Shown: positions 25,630 through 35,415 of the stretch, piece after piece | Numbering within the stretch: position 1 is the first letter of the stretch | How the letters are laid out: every line of letters starts with the position of its first letter | NCBI RefSeq assembly: GCF_000591055.1 | Contig: NC_020388.1 | Coordinates: forward strand, 682,001-746,000 | Reading direction: 5' to 3' | Origin: Natronomonas moolapensis 8.8.11 | GTDB taxonomy: Archaea; Halobacteriota; Halobacteria; Halobacteriales; Haloarculaceae | Length of the DNA: 64,000 nt | The notes under the pieces: generated by a model | What the model was told of the DNA's origin: nothing | Database searches by the model: none | Seen by the model: only the letters and a program-made list of their open reading frames with translations | Program-made: the position numbers and the translations under genes

Positions 25630-27968
25630 TCTGTGTGGTCACCGAGAGAGGTCTGTCGGTCAACGCCGGACATATCGATGTGGTCAACGTTGATATCGAG
25701 GTACTCCCCGGTCTCCCCCGAGATTAGGTCAATGAGTGTTTTATGCATATCATTTTCATCAGGAAGGACTTCAAGTAGTGCTGTTACGGCAATCTCAAAT
25801 GCACTGTCGGACTTGAGATTACGTTCCGTAAGCCAATCCCACGCTGCTTTGGCACCTTCTCTTTCATAGACGTGGAGGGCAGAGTGTATTGCATCAATAG
25901 TGTAAGCAAATCTGGTGTCAGTAGGATTGGTTGGGTACTTCCTTGAGGAGGGGTCATCAACACTATCATTCTGAAGCATTACAATATCCTGTACACGTTC
26001 ACTGTGATTCTGTAATTCAATTTCTTGTCCTCCTCTCCACAGTTTGGTAGGTCTTTTAATATCGTCAATATCAACCCCAGCAGCTACTCCCAGCTGTCGC
26101 CCTTCATCGTACGGGAATGTGTTGTTCTCATAGGTGAGCCAAGCAAGGATATACCACCGTGTTAGAGAGTCTAATTCGTCAACCCCTTTCGTATTTAAGA
26201 ATCGCTCAGCGATAACACTAGTAACTGCCTTTCTGGCCTCAGCAAGAGCCTCCCTCGGTTTGATTCTCTCACCTTTCTTGTTTACCACGGGGTACTCTTC
26301 GGCGAACCTTTGAAGAGTGGGACCATACGCGGATATTGCCATATCTGTCTTAGAGATTGTGTATCCAGAATCAAGGATACTTTTTGCCTCTTCTTCAGCT
26401 ATCCTCTGAAAATCTTCCTGTACATCTTCCCAAAGGGTTGTTCCTTTAGACTGGTTCTGTGAGCGTTTTCTTCCAATCAATAGTATAGAGCTGTCCGCAC
26501 TGGCTTTGTCCCGAAGCCCAACCCTGTCTTTCATTTCGGTCTTAATCGGATGAGTAGCTGTGATGGTAAACCCGGAATTAATGAGACCAGTGGTTAGAGT
26601 GTCCCACGCTTCCATATCACGATGAGTAAACATCACTGTCACGACTCCTTCTGAAGATAACAGATTGTGAGTCTCAGAGAATATTTCCTCCATTTTTTGT
26701 TCATAGAATTCATCGGCAAGGTCATCTTTCGACTGTTCTCCTTCAGCTATTCCATCGAATCGATAAGGATTAGCAACGGCTTCATCGTCCTTATTTGTCA
26801 GCTTTGAATCAAATAAGCTTGGGAAATCATCTTCAAGCAATTCTTTCTGAACTACGTAAAATAGGTCAGACATTTCTCCATACATTATACTATCGTAGTA
26901 TGGTGGGTCCACGACTGCAATATCAACACTCTCTGGCTCCCAGTATTTAGACAGGTCAGCACCGTCAGCAGTCGTAATATCAGACGCTTCCCTACCAGAT
27001 ACGTATACTGCTAAGTCCTCATACGACGAGATTGCGTGGTCGGAATTGTTTATGAACCCTCTTCGAGGGGCAGTCAGATTATTATCAACAAACATTTTTT
27101 TCTGAGAAAAGTTATTTTCGCCAAATATATTGGCTCCATACCCGCGTGAATCTCTCCATACAGAAAGACGCGAGTTGTGGTCAACAGACTTGCATATGGG
27201 GAAAGTTAGTAGCGTCAGGATGGCTTTCGCCTTTTGTTCTGTGTATGACTCACGAATCTCATTCGCATATTTCTTATATGCCTGACAATATTCATAGTGC
27301 GTAATCAACTGGCGGGGTGTGAATATGTCCCTCCATTCATCCATCCCCCATGTTTTGGGGTCATTCGTCCTGCTGCTGACATCAATCGGCTCAGTTAAGA
27401 AAGTCATCAACTCAAAATCAGAATCAACTCTCTTTGCTGCCTTCTGCATTCCCTTCTCGTCAACCTCTGACCCTCCCCTAAAGTGCCAGTCACCTTTCTG
27501 GGTCTCGTAATTGACTGCATATACGCTGTACTTGAACTTCCCCCCAGCAATTTTTTCTTGTATCTGCTCTTCTTCCGAGGTAACATCACAGTGGGGGCAC
27601 GTCGCCTTTCTTCGAGTTACTGGTGCATCGTTCGGGTCAAACTCATCAGAAACATCTTGCACCTTGACATGTTCGTATTTTACTGACCCGTCATTATACA
27701 CTGGCCGGATTGCGTCTCCGCCATTTGAGGTTTTGTTTACCCACCAACGCTTGGTAAGTGGTATGTCACCTCCGCAAGCGTCGCATTCAATTATATAAGT
27801 AACAGCTGAATTCAGTATTTCGTGAGTCTCATCTTCCGTTTTATAATATGGTTTTATATTTTCTTTTGCTTCTTTCTGAATTTTATCTCGCCACTCATAT
27901 ACTTCTGGCTCTAATGACCCCACCTCAGGTGCATATTCTAAAGCCACTTTTAGAATAAGAGTATGTGT

Positions 27969-29366
27969 TTACCCCGAGGATGCAACAGCGGGTACGGTCT
28001 GAGCTCGTGAAATCATCTCGTTGTTTCGAGCGATTCGCTTGAACTCGTCGTAGGGATTGCGTCCCTGCTGGCGGCACGTCGCCAGCAGGGACAGCAGCGT
28101 CTCATGCACGAACATACCGCGGTCGTTCCGGAGTGTTCCGATGATTTTCCGGAGAACCACTGGCTCACGGAGCGCATTTTCAGCGGCGTTGTTCGTTGGG
28201 GAGACCGCTGGCTCACCGATAAAGGTGAGCCAGTGGTCGAGGCCTCCTTCGATCTTGCCGAGTAGTGTTGCCACTGGTCCGTCAGGAACTGACCGTTCTA
28301 TCAGCGATTCAAGCTCTCTCCGCGCCACACGTTGGAGTTCTGCTCGCTCGCGGACTGTCAAGTCGCTCTCCAGCCGGGTCTGGAGAGCGACGTACAGCTG
28401 TTTGAGGGCACGGTAGATCGGTTCGCCTTCCGTCTGTTTCTCGGCGGCGTCTTCAGCCTCCCGTAGAATATGCGCCCAACACCGCTGGAGGTTGCTGCTG
28501 AAAGCCGGATACGCCGTCCACCCGTCACAGACGACTGTTCCCGCGAAGTCCTCGCCGAGGACTTCCGCGGGAACATCACTTCCTCGACTCTCCCTAGCCA
28601 CGTACAGCGTGTGCTCCTCGGTGGTGAACGTCCAGATCCATGCCTGTTCGCCGTCGCGTTTAATTCCAGTCTCGTCAACGTGGACAACGTCGGCTTGCTG
28701 GATCTGACGGCGAATCTGCTCGTATTCACAGCGACCGGCGCGTGCAACGCGCTCGGTCGCGTGCCACGCGGACGCACCCGTGAACTCCAGTCCGTGGAGT
28801 TGTTCGAAGCGATCGGCGATCTTCCGGTAGGGAAGGCGGTGATCGTACCGAGAGAGCGCCGCCTGTGCGATGACATTCACCCCGAACTGCCCCTCATCGG
28901 GGCAGTCGGGGTGTGAGGCGACAGTCTCGGCACCACAGGAGTGGCACTCGTAGTGATGGCGGTTGTACTGTGTGACCTCTGGTGGCTGTGGATCCGGGAG
29001 TTCCTCGACGAGTCGGGGGCTGACGCCCGCCGACTCGTCGAACGCTTCACCACAGTCTGGACAGCAGTCACAGGTAACCTCGATCTCTTGATCCGGGTCA
29101 GGAGCGTCGCGCCATTCCGGGTCATGTCCGGACTTTCGGCCAGGCGTGCCACCGTCAGTACGTGGTTGTTCGTCGTCCTCGTCCCCATCGGACGAGGACG
29201 ACTCCTCCTGGTCCGATTGGTCTTTGCTCGGTGGTGTATGGGGTCCCTCGTACCACCGAAGCTTGGCTCTGAGCCGCTTGTTCTCCTCTCGAAGTTCCTC
29301 GTTCTCTTTCTCAAGTGCGACCAGACGCTCAAGGATCTCTTCCTTGGTAGGTTCCGAAGAGGTCAT
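27969..29366 (-). CDS. IS66-family transposase (465 aa)
   Basis: Starts MTSSEPTKEEILERLVALEKENEELREEN with an N-terminal leucine-zipper coiled coil, then a zinc-binding part (CDCCPDCGEAF, CHSCGAE), and the DDE core: VVHVDETGIKRDGEQAW (D), TVVCDGWTAYPAF (D), and PTNNAAENALREPVV (E). It ends with the IS66 C-terminal helical region (LLSLLATCRQQGRNPYDEF). Haloarchaeal IS66 elements (ISH10-like) carry this gene alone. A start at 29405 would sit inside an 11-bp hairpin, so 29366 is preferred. Confidence 0.92.
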   Translation of the reverse strand: MTSSEPTKEEILERLVALEKENEELREENKRLRAKLRWYEGPHTPPSKDQSDQEESSSSDGDEDDEQPRTDGGTPGRKSGHDPEWRDAPDPDQEIEVTCDCCPDCGEAFDESAGVSPRLVEELPDPQPPEVTQYNRHHYECHSCGAETVASHPDCPDEGQFGVNVIAQAALSRYDHRLPYRKIADRFEQLHGLEFTGASAWHATERVARAGRCEYEQIRRQIQQADVVHVDETGIKRDGEQAWIWTFTTEEHTLYVARESRGSDVPAEVLGEDFAGTVVCDGWTAYPAFSSNLQRCWAHILREAEDAAEKQTEGEPIYRALKQLYVALQTRLESDLTVRERAELQRVARRELESLIERSVPDGPVATLLGKIEGGLDHWLTFIGEPAVSPTNNAAENALREPVVLRKIIGTLRNDRGMFVHETLLSLLATCRQQGRNPYDEFKRIARNNEMISRAQTVPAVASSG

Positions 29367-29380
29367 GAACAGGCGAGACG

Positions 29381-29407
29381 GGATGGTCTCCGGTCTGGAG
29401 ACCATCC
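29381..29407 (-). promoter_or_regulatory. 11-bp perfect hairpin before the IS66 transposase start
   Basis: GGATGGTCTCC, five-base loop, GGAGACCATCC lies 15 bp before the chosen start codon. Hairpins in this position in insertion sequences commonly block readthrough translation from the host gene; that role is inferred. Confidence 0.45.
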
Positions 29408-30063
29408 CTCGAAAGCGTGTTTGCCCGCCTGTTGCATCAGTCTACGACACCAGTTGGGTGGCACTCACGAGAGAGTGACGATATCCATCTGGGGGTAAAC
29501 ACGTACGAATAAGAGATGGAACAGGATTCAGTTCGTTAGCTTTTGTTGGAAAGCCGTAACGCATTGCTTCAAATGGTATAATCCCTCTACCCGCGGTCGG
29601 GTCTAGCACAGTTGGGATGCTGCCGCCCCACGCCGTTTTCACCGTCTTAAGAAAGTCATCAAGTTCCGATTCAGTTGGGGACTGGGTGTTCGGGTTGGGA
29701 TACCCGTAGTGCTCATCCAAGGTCTTGCCACCAGAGGGTTCTGCAAACCTTTTTTGAACATATTCTGAAATATTGGTGTCCATAGCTTTCGGACCAATTT
29801 GCATCAGTTTCAGAAGATAGTCTGGGTCTATATCACCCGGATACGCTGATGCCAGTACAGATAACCGGGCCGCTGGGGTCGGACGGGCCGCAAACCACTT
29901 GTGCAGACTGCGTAGCGAATGGTAACGGCCGGACTCCATATCTTTCTGACTTTCAATGTCAATAGCAGTGAGGGGTAGTTTGCCTTCTATGGCAACTTTT
30001 TCTGGTGCTTTTGACTCTGAATTCTCCGTTTCGTCGGTGACTTTCTCGCTCATGTATTTGTAG

Positions 30064-30687
30064 TTACTCGATGTGGTCGGCAAGCAGCGTTCGTAATGCC
30101 TTCACTCCGTTTGGAGAGGTTGGAGACCGTGCCTTAGCGTGCCAGTAGTAGCACTCTCCGAGGCTCATCTGTGAGATACCATCAGCGATTGCCCGCAGGC
30201 GGTCGCGGCGTTGGACGTGCTTCATCGCCCGGAATGCTATCGACAACCGCACACCAGCGGCCTCCGGAAGCGAGAGGCTCGCCGGCGCCCCAGTACAGAC
30301 GGTCTCGGGCTCCAGCCCAGCTTCCCGAAGCGTCGACTGGATGAGGTAGCTCACCTCGTTGAACCGCTTTCCCCGAAGCGTGGCGATTTTAATTGCACAC
30401 CAGTCCGCCCAGTCGTGCCCGAGGTTGTCACCGTCAAGGTCAGCAGGAGTCTCACCATCGACGATGGCTTCGCTCAGCTCGACGGTTGTCACCTGAGTCG
30501 ATTTGTGAACTTGGTCGAGCCGCTCTTGTCGTGCCGTCGCGATTTCTTTCGGGGCGAGTTCGTACAGTGTGATTTCGGCTCGGTCATCGACGCGATTCCG
30601 AGTGAGGACGAACGTCGGTCGGTCGCCGTAGACACCGCTGGTGAACGCGAACGACTCGCCTTCGATGAAGCCCTGACCCTTGCTCAT
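30064..30687 (-). CDS. small accessory protein of the defence-type operon (207 aa), function unknown
   Basis: Lies between the DUF499 ATPase (2-nt gap) and the methyltransferase (10-nt gap), so it is co-transcribed. Sequence begins MSKGQGFIEGESFAFTSGVY and has a beta-rich first half (PTFVLTRNRVDDRAEITLYEL), then a helical half (NEVSYLIQSTLREAGLEPET, LSIAFRAMKHVQRRDRLRAI, SLGECYYWHAKARS). No catalytic motif seen. The position is occupied by DUF3780-like or other small proteins in related loci; likely a structural or recognition subunit. An equivalent role is inference. Confidence 0.7.
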   Translation of the reverse strand: MSKGQGFIEGESFAFTSGVYGDRPTFVLTRNRVDDRAEITLYELAPKEIATARQERLDQVHKSTQVTTVELSEAIVDGETPADLDGDNLGHDWADWCAIKIATLRGKRFNEVSYLIQSTLREAGLEPETVCTGAPASLSLPEAAGVRLSIAFRAMKHVQRRDRLRAIADGISQMSLGECYYWHAKARSPTSPNGVKALRTLLADHIE

Positions 30688-30689
30688 AG

Positions 30690-33600
30690 TTACGAGTCTC
30701 CTTGGTCGCGGGCTCGTATTTCAACCTCCGTTTCCATCGTTACCGTGAACGCGTTGTCCACGGCGAGCAGGTCGTCGAGGGCCTCGAACGTCTCCCCGTA
30801 TAACATCGGGTCGTCTTGACCCTCAAACTCGATGCTGAAGTCGGCTTCGGCTGTCCGCTCACCGTCGGGCGTCGAGAAGTCCTCCGGTTCCATATTGAAT
30901 CGGAAGTGGTCCGCGAACGCTGACGGGTCACCCCGATAGGTGATATCCACCATCGACTCGCTCTCGTCGTAAGCGGTGTAGTCGAAGTTGACGAGCGTGT
31001 GGTCTGCGAACTCGTCGGAGTCGCCCAGCTTGTTCGCCGTGAACCACGCGCCCTTCCACCCGTCGGCACCCTCTATCCGAATCCAGACGCCCTCGACTGC
31101 GGTTATTATCTCGTCTGGATGCCCCGAGTACTCTGACCGGGCCCGCTCGATTGCCGTATCGATGTCCGCCCGCATCTCCTTCAGAGCCCGAGGCACGTGA
31201 TACGGAGACGATGTGGACGCATTCGCCGACATTGGAAGCGGGCCGTCGTCGTCCGAGCAAGGGAGGTGGTCTTGATACGCCTCCTGTGAGCTGAAAGTGT
31301 CGTCACATTCGTCGCAGGTGACTTTCTCAGCGATATCGCAATCGTGCTCGTCGTACGCCGCCTGTGAGTCGAAGGTCTGGTTACAGTCGGAACAGGTAAT
31401 CGTCGTATCCCAGTCGACGTCGACCTCCTCTACAAGCTCCTCGACCGAGTCGTACACGCGGTGGGACTTTGCCAACTTCACGTCCCGATAGTCGAGCCCA
31501 GTCTGGAGGTTGGTTGCGTCGCCGAGGTCGTTGCTGTGACCGTGGAGGGTCGTACCCTCTCTGTAATAGCCTGTGTTGGTTTCACCGTCCCAATACGTAT
31601 ATTCGCTTTCGGAAACCATCCGGGCAATCGTCTTCCGCAGCGGAATCGGAGAGAGCAGTATCTCGACGTCGTGAACGTTTCCGGAGTCGTCCTCCACACT
31701 CGTTCGCTTGCCGAACTGCTCTTCGAGAGCCCGGGTGGTCATCGAGTCAGCACCCTTGTTCCAGAGAGTCTTCTCGAACCACTCGACGCCGTATGCTCCC
31801 TCGCCCTCGGGGATGATTTTTCCCGATTCCTCCAGCTTGTCGATGACAGCCTGATGGATGGTTGTATCGGTGGTAATCCGGCGATGAGCCAGACCGCCGT
31901 CGCTGGGATAGTACAGGTGGGTGTACGCTTTCTTGATGTCTTGGTCGAGCGTTCCTTTGGCTTTGTCGAGACGCTCAATTAGCTCATCCTGCTGTCTTTC
32001 GTTCAGGTCGAACTCCTCGCCGAGGTTGTTCTGTATGTGTTTGATGGCAGCCACTCGCTGTGCAGTGCGCTCGGCGTCGTGTATCGCGTCCCCGGTAGCG
32101 GCGAGGAAGACGATATTGTTCTTGTACACGCGCGGGGAGTGTTGCCCGCCGCTGGACGATGCAGTGTTTTCATGGAGTGTCTCAATAACGCTGGGAACGT
32201 CTTCCGGGTCGTGGACGCTCACCGTATCAAAATCCATCACACAGAGGTGGGCCTCATCTGCCACATCGGGAACGTTGTGTGGCTCTTCGGGGCCGACAAT
32301 CACGTTGAGGGTTCCTTCTCCGAGTGCAGATTCGAGGGCCTCCTCCAGATGGCGGCGAGCTAACCCCTCCTTCAGTCGGTCGACGACGGAGTCGATAGTC
32401 TTGGTGAGGTTTGCTTCCGATTTGAATTGAATCTTCTCGCCTGCATCTCCGTGGAGGAAGAAGCACGCCGATTGGCGACCGCCGCCAAGGAGGTTGGTTA
32501 ATGCGTCATCGTAGTGCGCGAGTTCCACGTCTAGATGAGCAACGGCGTGTCGGATTGGACGGCGTGTCGTCCCCCGCCCATCAGCCCCCTTGACGATACT
32601 TTTCCAGAGAATAGTCGTCGTCAGATGAGTTCCAAGGGGCGGATGTCCCTTGGTCGTCCACTTCCGGTCTTCTTCCTCAGCGTGTGCAGTCCCATCGTCG
32701 GAGTAGATGTCGTTCTTGATGGCCGCCTCGAAGTCCATGTCGACCGAGCTGAACAACCGGAGAAGCGTCGTAAACACGTCACTATCGGACGGATGGAGGT
32801 CGAAAAGCCGAACGTAGTGGCGTCCGTCCTCATCAGCATCAGAGTTCCATAACTGGTGGATACCTCGGGAGAGAAGTCGAAGGGCTCCGCGCGTTTTTTG
32901 GAACGAAGGTAGTGAGTCGAGTTCCTCTGTGAGCGTGTCGATGACGGTCGGATGAATCGGATAGCTTTCAGCCAGCCGTTCACGATGCTCCATAGAACTC
33001 GCATGTTCCGGGAATGACTCCCGGTCACCGTTGTAGAAGGAGGCATAGGCGTCGGCTGTCGCTTCACGGGCAGAGTTCGGGACGTCTTCGAACAATCTGT
33101 GGCCGAGAACGGACGCCACTTCCTCGTCCTCGGTCGGTGTGATTGAGCCCTCTGTACGGTCGGTAATGCTGTTGAACTCAGAGATGGTCTCTGCGACCAA
33201 TCCTCTGACATCCTCTGCCCGGTCGTGAAAAGCCGTGTCTGCAATGCTCAGCACAACGGTGAGCTGGTCAGTGTTCTGTGTCGCCGATAGAAGCGACATC
33301 AGGAAGGTATTCGTCTGTTTGGCGAGGGTCGAGTCGCCCACCTCAACCGCAGCAGTCTGCTCAAGATACGCTGCGATTTCGTCGATGAGGACCAGTGACG
33401 GATTGTCGTGTCGGTCGAAGAGCCGTTCGAGCTTCTGGCTTCCCGGAGGGGACTGCTGTTCGTCGTTTTCCCGAAGGAATTCGTAGCCCTCCTGCCCGAA
33501 GAGTTGGTACGCGAGCTCACCCCACATCGTCTTAGTCTCTGGCGCATTGGGGTCGGTATAGTCACACCGGGCACTGGTACCGTCGACGTGTGTGCCAACA

Positions 33601-34064
33601 AAGACAGCCGTATTCACGTCGAGTCCCAGCGCAGCGGCTTCTCCGTACTTCTCGGCTGTCTGCTCGTCGTTGAGGAAGTCTGTGAGGTCGGGAACAGCAT
33701 CGGGACGCTCAGCCAAGTGGTACGCAGCAATTTGGTTGTGGGTTTTACCCCCGCCAAATGAAGTGTCGAGGCGCAGCACGCCGTTCGTGCCACTGTAGCT
33801 CTGGTCGTGGTAAGAGACGAACCGAGTCGCAAGGCGTCCTAACAGTTCCTGCAGCCCCTCTGTTGGGAACGTCTTCTCGAAAAAAAGCTGCGGGTTAGCG
33901 TATACCTCGGGCGCGTCGTCAGAGTGAGCAACGTCAGCCAGACTGGCCGCAAACTGGTCTTCGGCGAGTTCACCAATTAGGACATCTTGTCGTGGAGTAC
34001 ACTTATCAAATATCGTTGGGAGCCCGTCCTTTTTATTCGGTGCTTCCCGAGAGAAATCGCTCAT
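30690..34064 (-). CDS. DUF499 P-loop ATPase with two embedded C2H2-like zinc fingers (1124 aa)
   Basis: Starts MSDFSREAPNKKDGLPTIFD at 34064; a CTTAAAA box at 34089-34095 is 25-31 nt upstream, supporting it over the longer frame. Walker A is the variant LDTSFGGGKTHNQIAAYHL; Walker B is SLVLIDEIAAYLEQ; sensor region VVLSIADTAF. This is the DUF499 (AAA-like/AAA_35) architecture. Near residue 880-930 two fingers occur, CSDCNQTFDSQAAYDEHDC and CDECDDTFSSQEAYQDHLPC. Residues after about 970 form a beta-rich domain (IRIEGADGWKGAWFTANKLG). As the first gene of the operon it probably supplies the motor or sensor of the system. Confidence 0.88.
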   Translation of the reverse strand: MSDFSREAPNKKDGLPTIFDKCTPRQDVLIGELAEDQFAASLADVAHSDDAPEVYANPQLFFEKTFPTEGLQELLGRLATRFVSYHDQSYSGTNGVLRLDTSFGGGKTHNQIAAYHLAERPDAVPDLTDFLNDEQTAEKYGEAAALGLDVNTAVFVGTHVDGTSARCDYTDPNAPETKTMWGELAYQLFGQEGYEFLRENDEQQSPPGSQKLERLFDRHDNPSLVLIDEIAAYLEQTAAVEVGDSTLAKQTNTFLMSLLSATQNTDQLTVVLSIADTAFHDRAEDVRGLVAETISEFNSITDRTEGSITPTEDEEVASVLGHRLFEDVPNSAREATADAYASFYNGDRESFPEHASSMEHRERLAESYPIHPTVIDTLTEELDSLPSFQKTRGALRLLSRGIHQLWNSDADEDGRHYVRLFDLHPSDSDVFTTLLRLFSSVDMDFEAAIKNDIYSDDGTAHAEEEDRKWTTKGHPPLGTHLTTTILWKSIVKGADGRGTTRRPIRHAVAHLDVELAHYDDALTNLLGGGRQSACFFLHGDAGEKIQFKSEANLTKTIDSVVDRLKEGLARRHLEEALESALGEGTLNVIVGPEEPHNVPDVADEAHLCVMDFDTVSVHDPEDVPSVIETLHENTASSSGGQHSPRVYKNNIVFLAATGDAIHDAERTAQRVAAIKHIQNNLGEEFDLNERQQDELIERLDKAKGTLDQDIKKAYTHLYYPSDGGLAHRRITTDTTIHQAVIDKLEESGKIIPEGEGAYGVEWFEKTLWNKGADSMTTRALEEQFGKRTSVEDDSGNVHDVEILLSPIPLRKTIARMVSESEYTYWDGETNTGYYREGTTLHGHSNDLGDATNLQTGLDYRDVKLAKSHRVYDSVEELVEEVDVDWDTTITCSDCNQTFDSQAAYDEHDCDIAEKVTCDECDDTFSSQEAYQDHLPCSDDDGPLPMSANASTSSPYHVPRALKEMRADIDTAIERARSEYSGHPDEIITAVEGVWIRIEGADGWKGAWFTANKLGDSDEFADHTLVNFDYTAYDESESMVDITYRGDPSAFADHFRFNMEPEDFSTPDGERTAEADFSIEFEGQDDPMLYGETFEALDDLLAVDNAFTVTMETEVEIRARDQGDS

Positions 34065-34402
34065 GTGCCTGTGAACAAGTAGACACAACTTAAAATGATG
34101 GTTGAAGATGCTGATAACCGATAACAGACCTTGACTCTTGTTTAGACTACTCGGTTGGATAGCAGCATTTTGATGTACGGTCATAATTTGATTCACTTTG
34201 TGAGCTACCGACGGTAATAGCCACAGAACCGGCGTGGTTTACTCTCCCCCTCAGAGAACGCTATTAAATACCATACTCTTCCCAGCTCCCATCTATCCGA
34301 TTATCGGCAGTACTGGCGGAACAAATAAGCGCGTTTTTGTAGAATCAGTTGTCCCACGGGGCCGGTGAATTCAGCGTTATGATTTCCGGCACTAACTGCC
34401 AA
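34065..34402. other. intergenic region upstream of the ATPase operon
   Basis: 338 bp between the start of the ATPase gene and the stop of the integrase gene. It holds the likely operon promoter (CTTAAAA at 34089-34095). No further gene, repeat or RNA is recognised. Confidence 0.5.
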
Positions 34403-35413
34403 TTAAAATTCGTACTTTTTGATGATATTCATTACTTCAGCATCAGCTACGGAGATGTTGTTGCTATCCGCTGTTTCTACAGCGATCACTCGCCATAGAT
34501 CGTTTTCGGATATCTCCTCTGGCACGTAGCTCATGTACTTGTCCTGCAACGTACTCAAGTGCTTGTGCTTCGTGTACTCATCTCTGATTTGCACGTCACT
34601 CCATCCAGCGGCTTTCAGATGGCTCACGCGAGTATGCCGGAAGTTCTTGAGTTTGAGCTGTGGAATACCTCTGTCTTGCTGTACCCTTCGCAGTTCGTCA
34701 CGGATCTCGTTCAGGGTGATATCGAACAGTTTCCCCTCTTCGCCGTGGGTTAGTTCTTTCAGTAATTCCCGTTCGACATCATTCCGTACCTGTACGTACT
34801 CTCGATTGTCTTCCCCACGCTGCTGCTTCAGTATGTGATACCATACGAGGTCGTCTTCTAATCTCACGTCGGAGGCTTCCAGCAGGAGCACTTCTCCGGG
34901 ACGACGACAGTGCAAGTACTGGATAGCGAAGAACTCTCTGTAGGGAGATTCAGCATTCTCCAATATCGTCTCTACCTCACCGAGATGGTATACATTCCTA
35001 TCGTCAGCAGCTAATCCATAGACAGTTTCAGTGCCCGAGTGCTTGAATCGTCTCTCCCGATACTTGCGGAACTCACGCTCGTCAAACCACTCCAGATTCA
35101 TTTCGTCGCAGTAGGATTGGATCGAGTCGAAGTAGTGCCGAATCATGTTACGGCTATCATCAAGATCGAAAAGCAAGCTAATGAACTCTGTAACCTGTTC
35201 GAATGACTCAGGGTCGTGCTCCGAGAATTGGTAGCTCCCACGGGTGGTGCGCTTCAGATCTCGGAATCGCTGTACTGCCTCTTTCCCGCTCAACCTCTCC
35301 GTGTGGTAGCCCGCCAAATATACATCGAACAGTCGAATGCAGGACTTTCGATCCTGTAACGTCGCCTCAGCATAACGCTGTTGAGCCTTCTGCTCGTATT
35401 CAGAATATTGCAT
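34403..35413 (-). CDS. tyrosine recombinase / integrase (336 aa)
   Basis: An N-terminal SAM-like DNA-binding half (EATLQDRKSCIRLFDVYLAG) and a C-terminal catalytic half with the first active-site Arg in QYLHCRRPGEVLLLEASDV, a His/Arg box in LKNFRHTRVSHLKAAGWS and the nucleophile Tyr in LQDKYMSYVP. Such enzymes integrate and excise mobile elements at att sites, often tRNA genes. It is preceded by a 173-aa gene with a 2-nt gap. No matching att pair was found at the island borders, so whether it mobilised this island is open. Confidence 0.85.
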   Translation of the reverse strand: MQYSEYEQKAQQRYAEATLQDRKSCIRLFDVYLAGYHTERLSGKEAVQRFRDLKRTTRGSYQFSEHDPESFEQVTEFISLLFDLDDSRNMIRHYFDSIQSYCDEMNLEWFDEREFRKYRERRFKHSGTETVYGLAADDRNVYHLGEVETILENAESPYREFFAIQYLHCRRPGEVLLLEASDVRLEDDLVWYHILKQQRGEDNREYVQVRNDVERELLKELTHGEEGKLFDITLNEIRDELRRVQQDRGIPQLKLKNFRHTRVSHLKAAGWSDVQIRDEYTKHKHLSTLQDKYMSYVPEEISENDLWRVIAVETADSNNISVADAEVMNIIKKYEF

Positions 35414-35415
35414 TG

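Larger units (their letters stand above)
27962..29507 (-). mobile_element. IS66-family insertion sequence (1546 bp) in the methyltransferase gene
   Basis: The ends share TGTTTACCCC inverted (27966-27975 and 29493-29502 region, GGGGTAAACA). An 8-bp direct repeat AATAAGAG at 27954-27961 and 29508-29515 is the target duplication, confirmed by exact restoration of the host reading frame. It contains a single TnpC-type gene in the same orientation as the host. Confidence 0.88.
25626..30053 (-). pseudogene. DUF1156-type DNA adenine/cytosine methyltransferase, split by IS66
   Basis: The N-terminal part (30053-29508) has the DUF1156 signature ESGRYHSLRSLHKWFAARP and SAM motif DPTAGRGIIPFEAMRYG. The C-terminal part (27953-25626) carries zinc-ribbon cysteines (CDACGG, CPHC), and the catalytic DPPYYDSIMYGEMSDLFYV. 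The order SAM motif then DPPY defines an amino-methyltransferase. The IS66 element and one AATAAGAG target copy separate the halves; deleting them joins VPSLI to LKVALEYAP in frame, giving 957 residues. The start MSEKVTDE at 30053 lies 10 nt after the upstream gene. The protein cannot be made as it stands unless the element excises. Confidence 0.88.

Noticed and set aside
22003-34064. DISARM system
   Set aside because: The SNF2 helicase and methylase suggested class 1, but drmA and drmB are absent and a DUF499 ATPase is present.
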